Shown: positions 41,601-51,530, counted from the first letter of the stretch. The stretch is 64,000 nt of DNA from Alcanivorax profundi (GCF_003597125.1 NZ_QYYA01000002.1:636156-700155), one strand, 5' to 3'. The notes: a model not told the origin generated them from the sequence alone. A program made the numbers and translations.

Positions 41601-41679
41601 AGAGAGCATGCAGCCTGGCGCCACTTGCGTGTAAGCTATTCTACTATAGATCGTTCATCTCACTTAACCGGAAAACTCC

Positions 41680-43380
41680 TTGGATTCATTGAACTTATTC
41701 CTGCTGATCGGCACCGGGCTGATGTTCACCGGCTTGCTGCTTGGGTCCCTGAGCGCTCGCTTCGGGGTGCCGTCGCTGTTGATTTTCCTGCTGGTGGGCA
41801 TGGCGGCAGGGGAAGACGGCCTTGGCGGGATTGATTTCGATGATTTTTCCACCGCCTATGTGATTGGCAACATTGCCCTGGCCGTGATCCTGCTGGATGG
41901 CGGCCTGCGCACCCGGCTCAGTACCTTCAAGCTGGGACTGAAGCCGGCGCTCAGTCTCGCCACCCTCGGGGTGGCCATCTCTGCCGGGCTGGTAGGCGCC
42001 TTTGCCACCTGGTTGATGGGCGTGGACTGGCGAGTGGGCCTGCTGCTGGGGGGCATTATTGGTTCTACCGATGCGGCGGCGGTGTTCAGCGTGATCAAGG
42101 GGGCTGGTGTGTCGCTGAACGAGCGGGTCGCCAGTACCCTGGAAATCGAATCCGGACTCAACGACCCGATGGCCATCTTCATCACCCTGATGCTGGTGGG
42201 ATTACTGGTCAATCCGGATGCCCAGTGGGGCATTGGCATGCTGGTGACCCTGGTGCAGCAATTCGGCCTTGGCGCACTGATGGGGCTGGTGCTGGGGGTG
42301 GTGATCAGCGAACTGCTGCTGCGGGTGCGCAGCAATGAAGGGCTGCATGCATTGCTGCTGTGCTCTGGCGGCGCCATGGTGTTTGCGCTTACTAACCTGG
42401 TGGGCGGCTCGGGGTTTCTGGCGATCTACCTGACTGGCCTGGTGGCGGGCAATCGCCGCGGCGGGACCGGCGACAACGTCCTCAAGTCCATGGACTCCAT
42501 GGCCTGGCTGGCCCAATCCGGCATGTTCTTGATTCTGGGTCTGCTGGTCACGCCGTCGCGACTGACCGAACACCTGGCCTGGGCCCTGGCCGTGGCGGCC
42601 TTCCTGATGCTGCTGGCGCGGCCGCTGGCCGTCTGGATCAGCCTGCTGCCGTTCCGTTTTACCTGGCGCGAGGAAATGTTCATTGCCTGGACCGGGCTGC
42701 GCGGCGCCGTGCCCATCGTGCTGGCGGTGTTCCCGTTGCTGGCCGGGGTGGAACAGACCTACCTGTTGTTTGATATCACTCTGGTGGTGGTACTGATTTC
42801 CCTGATTGGCCAGGGCGCAAGCCTGCGTTTTATGGCGCGACGCCTGAAGGTCTCGGTGCCCCCCTCCACCGAACCCCGGCAGACGGTCGCCCTGGCCGCC
42901 CCACGGGACCGCTACTTACTGCAGTTCCAGGTGGAAGATGGCGCCCGTGCAGTGGGCAAACCGTTGGCTGAGCTCTCCGATGACGGGCGCACGCCCTTGA
43001 TGCTGTACCGCAATCACACGGTGCTGAGCCCACGGGACGAGCCCGTCATTGAAGCCGGCGACCTGATTTCCTGGCTGGCTCCCCTGTCCGAGAAATCGGC
43101 GCTGTCTGACCTGTGCCACAAGATGAGTCAGGACGAAAAACGCTATTACGGGGACTTTTCCGTGCTCGGCAAAACCCCGGTGGCCCAATTGGTGGCCGTC
43201 TACGGGGTGGAATCTCCCCCGCCCCTTTGGCAGGGGCTCACCGTGGCCGAGCTGTTTACCAAACAGGTCGGCAAGCATGCCGTGGTCGGCGATACGGTAC
43301 GCATCAGTGGCCTGCGCCTGCGCGCCCGCTCGGTCGAAAATGGACAGGTGGTGCTGGCCGGCTTGAAACTGCCGGGATAG
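41680..43380 (+). CDS. nhaP2: K+/H+ (or Na+/H+) antiporter, NhaP2/CvrA type
   Basis: 566 residues. A CPA1 antiporter domain with about 12 hydrophobic helices (residues 1-385) includes GGIIGSTDAAAVFSVIKG and ESGLNDPMAIFITLMLVG, then a TrkA-C-like domain (about 405-490) and a further C-terminal domain. This is the layout of NhaP2/CvrA. The best start is a TTG at 41680, because residues from there align with the family's first helix; the next ATG (41722) would cut into it. Located upstream of, and divergent from, mnmG. Confidence 0.88.
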   Translation: MDSLNLFLLIGTGLMFTGLLLGSLSARFGVPSLLIFLLVGMAAGEDGLGGIDFDDFSTAYVIGNIALAVILLDGGLRTRLSTFKLGLKPALSLATLGVAISAGLVGAFATWLMGVDWRVGLLLGGIIGSTDAAAVFSVIKGAGVSLNERVASTLEIESGLNDPMAIFITLMLVGLLVNPDAQWGIGMLVTLVQQFGLGALMGLVLGVVISELLLRVRSNEGLHALLLCSGGAMVFALTNLVGGSGFLAIYLTGLVAGNRRGGTGDNVLKSMDSMAWLAQSGMFLILGLLVTPSRLTEHLAWALAVAAFLMLLARPLAVWISLLPFRFTWREEMFIAWTGLRGAVPIVLAVFPLLAGVEQTYLLFDITLVVVLISLIGQGASLRFMARRLKVSVPPSTEPRQTVALAAPRDRYLLQFQVEDGARAVGKPLAELSDDGRTPLMLYRNHTVLSPRDEPVIEAGDLISWLAPLSEKSALSDLCHKMSQDEKRYYGDFSVLGKTPVAQLVAVYGVESPPPLWQGLTVAELFTKQVGKHAVVGDTVRISGLRLRARSVENGQVVLAGLKLPG

Positions 43381-43482
43381 CACAACCTATCCCTGCCCTG
43401 ACGGTTATTATCCTTACTGTGGCGGGGCGGGCATGCGAGCATGGACCCCCACATTCACTGTCGACACCAACAAGGATGACCC

Positions 43483-44292
43483 ATGGCCCGTTTTGATAAT
43501 CACCGCATTCTGATCACTGGCGCCGGTGCCGGTATCGGCGCCCTGATGGCAGAAGAGTTTGCGCGCAAGGGCGCCGAGGTGATTGTCACCGCTCGCCGTA
43601 TCAGTGCCGCCCGCGAGGTCGCCGACCGTATCAAGGCCGCCGGCGGCAAGGCCCATCCCTATGTGCTGGATGTGAGCAAGCTTGCCAGCATCGCCAAATT
43701 CCGCGACAAGCTGCACGCCGATGTGGGCCCCATCACCGGGCTGATCAATAACGCAGGCGTGGTATTTGGCGGCGAGTTCGAGCAAGTGGATCTGGAGCAG
43801 CACCTCAATACCTTTCGCATCAACAGCGAAGGGCTGATGGCCACCACCCATGCGTTTCTGGATGACCTGATCAGTGCGAAGGAAGGTTACCTGGTCAATA
43901 TCGCCAGCGCTTCTGCCTTTGTTGGCCTGCCCTATGGCAGCACCTACGCGGCAAGCAAGTGGGCCGTGGTGGGTTTTTCTGAATCCATTCGGCTGGAACT
44001 GGACGTGCGCAAGATCAAACACGTGCATGTGACCACCGTGTGCCCCAGCTACATTTCCACCGGCATGTTCGACGGGGTGAAGACGCCCATGTTCACCCCC
44101 ATGCTGACCCCGGAGAAAGTAGTCAAAAGCATTCTTCGCGGCATGCAGAAGAAAGACAGCTTTGTCATCGAGCCGGCCATCGCCAAATCCACCGAGCTGC
44201 TCAAGGCGGCACTGCCGCGCAAGGCCTGGGATGAAGTGGCCTACCGGATCGGGGTATCCACGTCCATGTATAGCTGGAAGGGAAAGAAGTAA
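43483..44292 (+). CDS. Short-chain dehydrogenase/reductase
   Basis: 269 residues. Cofactor loop TGAGAGIGALMAEEFA, NNAG motif in LINNAGVVFGGEF, catalytic Ser in NIASASAF and YAASK. The basic TARR after the second strand suggests NADPH preference. Substrate unknown; the C-terminal hydrophobic patch would suit a lipid-related alcohol or ketone. Encoded between the antiporter and the acyl-CoA dehydrogenase. Confidence 0.9.
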   Translation: MARFDNHRILITGAGAGIGALMAEEFARKGAEVIVTARRISAAREVADRIKAAGGKAHPYVLDVSKLASIAKFRDKLHADVGPITGLINNAGVVFGGEFEQVDLEQHLNTFRINSEGLMATTHAFLDDLISAKEGYLVNIASASAFVGLPYGSTYAASKWAVVGFSESIRLELDVRKIKHVHVTTVCPSYISTGMFDGVKTPMFTPMLTPEKVVKSILRGMQKKDSFVIEPAIAKSTELLKAALPRKAWDEVAYRIGVSTSMYSWKGKK

Positions 44293-44321
44293 GACAGCTG
44301 TGAGCTATGCGCTTTGAGCTG

Positions 44322-44397
44322 TGAGGAAAACCCTTCTGCGGAGCTGCTGCAGGAACGTAGCGCAGCGGCGTTGTTGCGATGTTTGTGGTTTTCCTCA
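44322..44397. repeat. Inverted repeat after the SDR gene
   Basis: Perfect 10-bp arms TGAGGAAAAC (44322-44331) and GTTTTCCTCA (44388-44397) around 56 bases. Flanked by partly matching GAGCTGTGAG-like and GAGCTGTTAAC-like segments in inverted order. No gene inside. Confidence 0.55.
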
Positions 44398-44590
44398 GCG
44401 CTCGCCGTTAACAGCTCGAAGCTCAACACCCCGTGAACGCCCATTCACCCTAACGCCGCGCCCCTGCCGCCTTGGCAGTCAATGTCTTTGCGTTGGCTTT
44501 CCCCAACAATGCGCTCCGTGATCCGCTGTCCGTTTAAGACCGCCTTTGGCTCTTTATGACAGCCTGACTGATTCTGACGAGGGAATTTCC

Positions 44591-46405
44591 ATGCCGACTT
44601 ACAAGGCCCCCGTGCGCGACATGCGCTTTTTGATGAACGAAGTGTTCGATTTCGAGAGTCACTACAAGACTCTGCCCAATGGTGAAGAAGCCACCCCGGA
44701 TATGGTGGAAGCCATCATCGGAGAAATGGCCAAGCTGTGTGAAAACACCATCGCTCCCCTGTATCAGAGCGGCGATGAAGAAGGCTGTGAGCTGAAAGAT
44801 GGCGTCGTTACCACTCCGAAGGGCTTCAAGGAAGCCTACAACGAATTTGTCGCGGGTGGCTGGCAAGGTCTGAGCCATCCTGTTGAATATGGCGGCCAGG
44901 GCCTGCCCATGTCTCTGGGCCTGCTCAAACAGGAAATGATGGCCACTGCGAACTGGTCGTTCTCCATGTACCCGGGTCTGTCCCTGGGCGCGATGAATAC
45001 CATCCAGCTGCACGGTACCGAAGAGCAAAAGCAGGCTTACCTGGTACCACTGACCGAGGGCACCTGGGCAGGCACTATGTGTCTGACCGAGCCCCAGTGC
45101 GGCACCGACCTTGGTCAGGTGAAAACCAAAGCCGAGCCTCAGGGTGATGGCAGCTACAAGATTACCGGCACCAAAATCTTCATTTCTTCCGGTGATCATG
45201 ACCTGACCGAGAACGTCGTGCACATCGTGTTGGCACGTCTGCCTGATGCCCCCAAAGGCACCAAGGGTATCTCCCTGTTTATCGTGCCGAAGTATCTGCC
45301 TGGCAAGATTGGCGAAGACCACGGTGTGAGCGTCGGTTCCCTGGAAAAGAAAATGGGGATCAAGGCTTCCGCTACCTGTGTGATGAACTTTGACGGCGCG
45401 ACCGGCTTCCTGATCGGTCCGGAAAACAAGGGCCTGGAGTGCATGTTCACCTTTATGAACACTGCCCGTCTGGGTACCGCCATGCAGGGCATTGCCCACG
45501 CCGAACTGTCTTATCAGGGCGCCCTGCCTTATGCCAAAGAGCGTAAGTCCATGCGTGCCCTGTCTGGCAAGAAACAGCCCGATGAGATTGCTGACAGCCT
45601 GATCCATCACGGTGATGTACGCCGCATGCTGCTCAAGCAGAAGGCCATCGCCGAAGGCGGTCGTGCCATGATCTACTTCGCCGCCCAGTACGCCGACAAC
45701 ATGATTTCCGGCATCCTGGAAGACGACATGAAGAAGTACGAGCACTGGGATAGCGAGCTGGGCTTCTTCACCCCGATCCTGAAGGGCTTCCTGACCGAGA
45801 AGGGTCTGGAAGTGGCTAACGACGGCATGCAGGTGTTCGGTGGCCACGGCTACATCAAGGAACACGGCATGGAGCAGATCGTGCGCGATGCGCGGATCTC
45901 TACCCTGTACGAAGGCACCACCGGTATCCAGGCACTGGATCTGCTGGGCCGTAAGGTTCTGCTGAGCACCAAAGGCAAATGTGTTCGTGACTTCAGCAAG
46001 AAGCTGGTGGACTTCGGCACCAAGAACCTGCGTGATCCGAAGCTGCGTCCGTTCGCCTGGAAGCTGCTGAAAATCGCAGCAGAGTGGAACTACCTGACCA
46101 CCCGCATCATGCTGGTGGCAGCCAAGGACCGCGACATGGTCTCCACTGCCAGCTACGACTTCCTGATGTACAGCGGCTACGCCATGATGGCGTACTTCTG
46201 GGCGCTGCAGGCAGGCGTTGCCAAGGACAAGCTGGAGAACGGCGGTGCCGAGCCGGCGGAATTCTACAAAGCCAAGCTGGCCACTGCAGAGTTCTACTTC
46301 GAGCGTATGCTGCCCAGCGCCAAAGGCCATGCCGAAGCCGCGCTGAAGCCTACCAAGAGCACCATGCAGTTGAAAGAAGAGCACTTCTCGTTCGATTATG
46401 AGTAA
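44591..46405 (+). CDS. Acyl-CoA dehydrogenase (long, DmdC-like/FadE-type)
   Basis: 604 residues, longer than classic 380-residue enzymes because of an extra C-terminal domain. Flavin-binding MCLTEPQCGTDLGQ and the catalytic region ISTLYEGTTGIQALDLLG are present. It oxidises acyl-CoA in the first step of beta-oxidation; chain length is not evident. The start at 44591 (ATG, GAGGGA upstream) fits the family MPTYKAPVRDM beginning; an in-frame ATG at 44546 lacks support. Strong terminator follows. Its codon use suggests high expression. Confidence 0.92.
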   Translation: MPTYKAPVRDMRFLMNEVFDFESHYKTLPNGEEATPDMVEAIIGEMAKLCENTIAPLYQSGDEEGCELKDGVVTTPKGFKEAYNEFVAGGWQGLSHPVEYGGQGLPMSLGLLKQEMMATANWSFSMYPGLSLGAMNTIQLHGTEEQKQAYLVPLTEGTWAGTMCLTEPQCGTDLGQVKTKAEPQGDGSYKITGTKIFISSGDHDLTENVVHIVLARLPDAPKGTKGISLFIVPKYLPGKIGEDHGVSVGSLEKKMGIKASATCVMNFDGATGFLIGPENKGLECMFTFMNTARLGTAMQGIAHAELSYQGALPYAKERKSMRALSGKKQPDEIADSLIHHGDVRRMLLKQKAIAEGGRAMIYFAAQYADNMISGILEDDMKKYEHWDSELGFFTPILKGFLTEKGLEVANDGMQVFGGHGYIKEHGMEQIVRDARISTLYEGTTGIQALDLLGRKVLLSTKGKCVRDFSKKLVDFGTKNLRDPKLRPFAWKLLKIAAEWNYLTTRIMLVAAKDRDMVSTASYDFLMYSGYAMMAYFWALQAGVAKDKLENGGAEPAEFYKAKLATAEFYFERMLPSAKGHAEAALKPTKSTMQLKEEHFSFDYE

Positions 46406-46444
46406 GTGATCGTCAGGCGTCAGATGACTGACGTCGGATGCAAA

Positions 46445-46472
46445 AAGGGGCGGCCATCAGGCCGCCCCTTTT
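46445..46472 (+). terminator. Terminator after acyl-CoA dehydrogenase
   Basis: 9-bp stem GGGGCGGCC/GGCCGCCCC with loop ATCA and a run of seven T. Confidence 0.92.
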
Positions 46473-46670
46473 TTTGTTGCCGCAGACGCGCGCGGCTTTC
46501 CAGAAAAGTAGACTATCTGTGGTGGCGTTGAGGAATTCAGCGTTTCGGTTCTGTCATCCAAAAGCAAATTCCAGGCAAATCCACCTGCCCCCATACGCCT
46601 TAGTCTTCCGGCAGGAACGCTCCTGCGGATGGGGCCTTACAGCGGACCCATTCCCGCAAGCCACGATGAA

Positions 46671-46709
46671 TCCCCAAAAAAAAACGGCCCCCATGCGGGA
46701 GCCGTTTTT
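46671..46709 (-). terminator. Terminator after isocitrate lyase
   Basis: AAAACGGC and GCCGTTTT arms around a short GC stem. The minus strand continues with nine T. It lies 30 bases past the aceA stop. A small palindrome CTAACC-GAA-GGTTAG is adjacent at 46714-46728. Confidence 0.85.
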
Positions 46710-46738
46710 CACACTAACCGAAGGTTAGATCGAGAAAC

Positions 46739-48337
46739 TTAGTTGTTCTCGAACTGACCCATGGTGTTGTGCTTACCACCAGCTTTCAGAGCAGCTTCAC
46801 CAGAGAAGTACTCTTTGTGGTCATCACCGATGTTGGAACCGGCCATGTCCTGGTGCTTCACGGTAGCGATACCGCGACGGATTTCCTGACGCTGAACACC
46901 AGCGGCGTAGGCCAGCATGCCTTCTTCGCCGAAGTAGCCTTCTACCAGCTGGTCGGTGGACAGAGCAGCGGTGTGGTAGGTCGGCAGAGTGATCAGGTGG
47001 TGGAATACACCGGCTTCACGAGCAGCGTCACGCTGGAAGTTCTGACACCACTTGTCAGCTTCAGCAGCCAGCTCGGAGTCATCGAAGTCAGCGCTCATCA
47101 GACGGGTACGGTCGTAACCGGATACGTCTTTACCTTCTTTCTCCCACGCATCGAATACTTGCTGACGGAAGTTCAGAGTCCAGTTGAAGGACGGGCTGTT
47201 GTTGTACACCAGCTTGGCAGACGGCTCTTGTTCGCGGATGCGATCAACCATGCCTTTGATGTGCTCGATGTTCGGAGTCGGGGTTTCGATCCACAGCAGG
47301 TCAGCGCCGTTCTGCAGGCTGGTGACACAGTCCAGAACAACACGATCGATGTTGGAATCGCGACGGAACTGGAACAGGCCAGAAGCCAGTTTGGTCGGCT
47401 TGATCAGCTTGCCAGCAGTCTTAACCAGAACGTCACCGTGAGAAACGGTAGACGGATCGGTGACTTCTTCACCTTCCAGGAAGGAGTTGTACTGATCAGC
47501 CAGGTCGCCTTCCTGAGTGGAAACAGCGATCTGCTTGGTCAAGCCAGCACCTTCGGAGTCGGTACGGGCAACGATCACGCCATCGTCAACGCCCAGCTCG
47601 AGGAACGCGTAACGTACGGCATTGATCTTGGCCAGGAAGTCGGCGTGAGGAACGGTAACTTTACCGTCCTGGTGGCCACACTGCTTCTCGTCGGAAACCT
47701 GGTTTTCGATCTGGATACAGCAAGCACCCGCTTCGATCATTTGCTTGGCCATCAGGTAGGTGGCTTCCGGGTTACCGAAACCAGCATCGATGTCAGCGAT
47801 GATCGGAACAACGTGAGTTTCGTAGTTGTCGATCTTGTCGATGATTTCAGCTTGCTTGGCAGCGTCGCCAGCTTCTTTGGCATCGTCCAGAGCGCGGTAC
47901 AGGTGGTTCAGTTCCCAGGCGTCAGCTTGCTTCAGGAAGGTGTACAGCTCACGGATCAGGTCAGCAACGGTAGTCTTCTCGTGCATGGACTGATCAGGCA
48001 GCGGACCGAACTGGGAGCGCAGAGCAGCAACCATCCAGCCGGACAGGTACAGGTAACGACGCTTGGTGGTGCCGAAGTGCTTCTTGATGGAGATCAGCTT
48101 CTGCTGACCGATGAAACCGTGCCAGCAACCCAGAGACTGGGTGTACAGGCTGTTGTCGGCATCATAGGCGGCCATGTCTTCACGCATGGTCTTGGCGTTG
48201 AACTTTGCGATATCCAGATGCGTGTTGAAACGGTTTTGCAGACGCATGCGAACAGCAGATTCCGGATTGATATCTTTCCAGGTGCTGTTGGCACCAATCA
48301 CGGAGCTAAGTGCTTCGATATCTTTGGTGTATGACAT
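46739..48337 (-). CDS. aceA: Isocitrate lyase
   Basis: 532 residues, the larger isocitrate lyase type found in Pseudomonas and Acinetobacter. Active-site KQCGH (Cys220) followed by QDGKVTVPHADF, and IIADIDAGFGNPEATYLM. It cleaves isocitrate to glyoxylate and succinate, the key step of the glyoxylate shunt needed for growth on alkanes, fatty acids or acetate. Divergent from the wax ester synthase gene across a 582-base gap. Confidence 0.97.
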   Translation of the reverse strand: MSYTKDIEALSSVIGANSTWKDINPESAVRMRLQNRFNTHLDIAKFNAKTMREDMAAYDADNSLYTQSLGCWHGFIGQQKLISIKKHFGTTKRRYLYLSGWMVAALRSQFGPLPDQSMHEKTTVADLIRELYTFLKQADAWELNHLYRALDDAKEAGDAAKQAEIIDKIDNYETHVVPIIADIDAGFGNPEATYLMAKQMIEAGACCIQIENQVSDEKQCGHQDGKVTVPHADFLAKINAVRYAFLELGVDDGVIVARTDSEGAGLTKQIAVSTQEGDLADQYNSFLEGEEVTDPSTVSHGDVLVKTAGKLIKPTKLASGLFQFRRDSNIDRVVLDCVTSLQNGADLLWIETPTPNIEHIKGMVDRIREQEPSAKLVYNNSPSFNWTLNFRQQVFDAWEKEGKDVSGYDRTRLMSADFDDSELAAEADKWCQNFQRDAAREAGVFHHLITLPTYHTAALSTDQLVEGYFGEEGMLAYAAGVQRQEIRRGIATVKHQDMAGSNIGDDHKEYFSGEAALKAGGKHNTMGQFENN

Positions 48338-48919
48338 GGTGAACCTCTGATATATGAAATTGATTTATCGATACCGGGGAGGGGCAACCCTGTTCATGTC
48401 AGGACATGCCGGCCTACGATGCAGCGCATTCTAGACCTCACCATCCCATAAACATAATCAATACGGTCTATTTTCAGTATTCACAGGATGAATGCTTTGC
48501 AGTGGCTGGCGCCTCCCCTTCCTGAGGATAACGAGCGCACAATACCGTCGCATGACGCAAGCCCAGGACGCTCTCCCTCTCACCCTGTTATGACTGCTCA
48601 GTCAGCCATCGAGTGTTAGTGAAACCCTGTCGCTACGCAAGCCACAAATTCCTTGCGTATGCGAACGGCATCCCACTGTCTTTCACTGAATCTTCTTCGA
48701 TAACATTACCCAATGAGACAGCCCTTCTTATTCACATGAATGCCATGATGACCTCGCCGTCGACACAGTGACCCCCACCCGTTTTTATCGCTATCATCCT
48801 CTCTGCCAAGCAAAAAATCGGTTTTTTCACCGATTGGCACGGACGCTGCATTTCATTTTCAATAGCGGTAGACAGTCTGTGTAAATGGAACCACGACAAG
48901 AGAGAAGGAACAGGACTCT
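48338..48919. other. Divergent aceA/atfA promoter region
   Basis: 582 bases without a credible gene. It must carry promoters for both divergent genes. A stem-loop AATCGGT-N6-ACCGATT lies at 48816-48835, close to the atfA side. I could not pick out reliable -35/-10 boxes. Confidence 0.55.
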
Positions 48920-50293
48920 ATGAAAGCGCTAAGCCCGGTGGACCAGTTGTTCTTGTGGCTCGAAAAACGCCAGCAGCCCATGCATGTAGGCGGCCTGCAA
49001 TTGTTCCATTTTCCGGAGGGTGCCGGCCCCAAGTATGTCAGTGAGCTGGCCGAGCAGATGCGTGAATATTCCAGCCCGGTGGCGCCGTTCAATCAGCGCC
49101 TTACCCGGCGCCTTGGCCAGTACTACTGGACCGAGGACAAACAGTTCGACCTGGACCATCACTTTCGTCACGAAGCCCTGCCCAAACCCGGCCGTATCCG
49201 TGAGCTGCTGGCACTGGTGTCGGCAGAGCATTCCAACCTGATGGACCGGGAACGGCCGCTGTGGGAGGCCCACCTGATTGAAGGCATCCGCGGCCGCCAG
49301 TTCGCGCTCTACTACAAGATTCACCATTCGGTCATGGACGGTATTTCGGCCATGCGCACGGCTACACGCACCTTGTCTACCGACCCCAATGAGCGGGATA
49401 TGGCACCGGGCTGGGCCTTCCAGATCAAGAAGCGCCAACGCTCACTGCCCAGCAACCCGGTGGATGTGGCCTCCAGTCTGGCCCGCCTCACCGCCGGCGT
49501 GAGCAAGCAGGCGGCGACGGTGCCTGCGCTGGCGCGGGAGATCTACAAGGTCACCCAGAAGGCCAAGAAGGATGAGAATTACGTTTCCATCTTCCAGGCC
49601 CCTGACACCATTCTGAATGGTGCCATCACCGGTTCGCGCCGGTTCGCCGCCCAGAGCTTCTGCCTGTCGCGCCTGAAAGGCATTGCCAAGGCGTTTGGCT
49701 GTACAGTGAACACCGTGGTGCTGGCCATGTGCGGTCACGCCCTGCGCGAATATCTGATCAGCCAGCATGCCCTGCCGGACGAACCGCTGATTGCCATGGT
49801 GCCCATGAACTTGCGTACCGACGACAGCGCCGGCGGTAACCAGATCGGTATGATCCTGGCCAACCTGGGCACCCATATCTGTGATCCCGGCAACCGTATC
49901 CGGGTGGTGCATGACTCCATCGAGGAGGCCAAGCAACGCTTCTCGCAAATGAGTGCCGAGGAAATCCTCAACTTTACCGCCCTGACCATGGCGCCCACCG
50001 GCCTCAACCTGTTGACCGGGCTGGCCCCCAAATGGCGTGCCTTCAATGTGGTGATTTCCAACGTGCCGGGGCCCCGTGAGCCGCTGTATTGGAACGGGGC
50101 CCAACTCAAGGGGGTGTACCCGGTCTCCATTGCCCTGGATCGCATTGCCCTCAATATCACCCTGACCAGCTACCAGGATCAGCTGGAATTTGGCCTGATC
50201 GCCTGCCGCCGGACCCTGCCTTCCATGCAGCGCCTGCTGGATTATCTGGAGCAGTCCATCCGCGAGCTGGAGATCGCGGCAGGGATCAAGTGA
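48920..50293 (+). CDS. atfA: Wax ester synthase/diacylglycerol acyltransferase
   Basis: 457 residues. Catalytic HHxxxDG is HHSVMDG (His135, His136, Asp140). PLWEAHLIEG and the C-terminal NVVISNVPGPREPLYWNGA are family signatures. It esterifies acyl-CoA with fatty alcohols or diacylglycerol, making storage wax esters and triacylglycerols at the inner membrane. The sequence is recalled as very close to A. borkumensis AtfA1, the main basis for the genus suggestion. AAGGA precedes the ATG. Two stem-loops follow the stop. Confidence 0.95.
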   Translation: MKALSPVDQLFLWLEKRQQPMHVGGLQLFHFPEGAGPKYVSELAEQMREYSSPVAPFNQRLTRRLGQYYWTEDKQFDLDHHFRHEALPKPGRIRELLALVSAEHSNLMDRERPLWEAHLIEGIRGRQFALYYKIHHSVMDGISAMRTATRTLSTDPNERDMAPGWAFQIKKRQRSLPSNPVDVASSLARLTAGVSKQAATVPALAREIYKVTQKAKKDENYVSIFQAPDTILNGAITGSRRFAAQSFCLSRLKGIAKAFGCTVNTVVLAMCGHALREYLISQHALPDEPLIAMVPMNLRTDDSAGGNQIGMILANLGTHICDPGNRIRVVHDSIEEAKQRFSQMSAEEILNFTALTMAPTGLNLLTGLAPKWRAFNVVISNVPGPREPLYWNGAQLKGVYPVSIALDRIALNITLTSYQDQLEFGLIACRRTLPSMQRLLDYLEQSIRELEIAAGIK

Positions 50294-50326
50294 CGTAGGC
50301 AAGCTGGGTAACCCGCTGAACCGCAG

Positions 50327-50356
50327 GTCGGAAATGGGCGCAAGCCCATCTCCGAC
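50327..50356 (+). terminator. Stem-loop after atfA
   Basis: 13-base arms GTCGGAAATGGGC/GCCCATCTCCGAC with one mismatch and loop GCAA. Only a short T stretch follows, so termination strength is uncertain. Confidence 0.55.
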
Positions 50357-50403
50357 ATTTCCTGCCCGATGCAAACCGGAGCGGGTGCTATATGACAGCG
50401 AAG

Positions 50404-50422
50404 ATCGGCTAACGCCGATTTT
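50404..50422 (+). terminator. Second stem-loop after atfA
   Basis: ATCGGC-TAAC-GCCGAT followed by TTT; about 27 bases before the mutarotase start. Confidence 0.5.
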
Positions 50423-50448
50423 CTCCTGACGACAATGGCAGGTAACGG

Positions 50449-51336
50449 ATGACCTCTTCCATCTCCCAAATCACCCGCGGTGAACTGTCCTGCTGGCAGA
50501 TTTATCATCGAGGACAAACGCTGGTGATCGCCGAACAGGGCGCCCAGGTGCTGGAGTACCGCCACGACGGCGAGCCCCCACTGATCTGGTTGAGCCCGGA
50601 AGCGGCCTACCAGCGTGGCCAGAGCGTACGCGGAGGGGTGCCCGTTTGCTGGCCCTGGTTTGGTGGGCTTGGCTTCAATCCCGACGCTGTCGCCTCACGC
50701 TATATCCTGGCCGACCCGCCCGCCCATGGCCTGGTGCGAGGCCTGCCATGGACACTGGTAGAGCAGGTGCAGAGCTCGCAGCAATGTGTGCTGCGGTTCC
50801 GGCCCGACCCGGATCACCTGCCCGATGAGGCCCCCGGCGTGACCCCGACCCTGATCGTCTGTCTGGACCAGCACCTGACACTGACGCTGGTTAACCACAA
50901 CCACAGTGAGTCCGAGGTCGCGCTGTCTCAGGCACTGCATAGCTATTTTGCGGTCAGCGACAGCCGGCGGATTACCCTGCAGGGCCTCGATGGGCACCCC
51001 TATGTGGATGCTCTGGACCAATGGCACAGCCATTTGCAGCAGGGCCCGCTGACCCTGCAAGGCGAAACGGATCGCCTGTACCTGAAGCTGGGCAATCAGC
51101 TCCATATCGACGATCCCGGTTGGCAACGGCGCATTACCCTGTCGGTTTCCGGCAGCCAATCCGCAGTGGTGTGGAACCCCTGGGTCGAGAAAAGTCAGCG
51201 CCTGAGCCAGTTCCCGGACGATGCCTGGCAACAGATGATCTGCATTGAAACCGCCCGCGTGCTGGACGACATGCTGGTGCTGGCACCGGGCCAGCACCAT
51301 GAGATGGCGGTCAGATTTATGACAACGCCGCTGTAA
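50449..51336 (+). CDS. yeaD: D-hexose-6-phosphate mutarotase (YeaD-like)
   Basis: 295 residues. Aldose 1-epimerase fold with the YeaD signature RGGVPVCWPWFGG and conserved His in ALHSYFAV; VVWNPWVEK near the C-terminus also fits. YeaD-type proteins interconvert alpha and beta forms of hexose-6-phosphates. Standalone gene between atfA and the cold-shock gene. Confidence 0.88.
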   Translation: MTSSISQITRGELSCWQIYHRGQTLVIAEQGAQVLEYRHDGEPPLIWLSPEAAYQRGQSVRGGVPVCWPWFGGLGFNPDAVASRYILADPPAHGLVRGLPWTLVEQVQSSQQCVLRFRPDPDHLPDEAPGVTPTLIVCLDQHLTLTLVNHNHSESEVALSQALHSYFAVSDSRRITLQGLDGHPYVDALDQWHSHLQQGPLTLQGETDRLYLKLGNQLHIDDPGWQRRITLSVSGSQSAVVWNPWVEKSQRLSQFPDDAWQQMICIETARVLDDMLVLAPGQHHEMAVRFMTTPL

Positions 51337-51530
51337 GCCGCAGAAATACGCCATAAAAAGAGGTGGTGATTGCCGTAAAAGGGGAGTAGAGTCGGAAGTG
51401 GCTGCGAATTATGGCCGAGGTTTGTGTTGGTAGTTGCCTTCCCTGCGTGAAGCTGAAGTTGTCTCCGAACACCCCCCATCATGGTTTGCAAGCAACACCC
51501 TAAGTAATAGTTTTTGAGGTATAGATTCAC

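Noticed and set aside
41324..41679. Replication origin upstream of mnmG
   Set aside because: No cluster of DnaA boxes or AT-rich unwinding region; the gap is occupied by the composite repeat.
44546..44590. Earlier ATG for the acyl-CoA dehydrogenase
   Set aside because: No ribosome binding site and the extra 15 residues are not part of the family; the ATG at 44591 is better.
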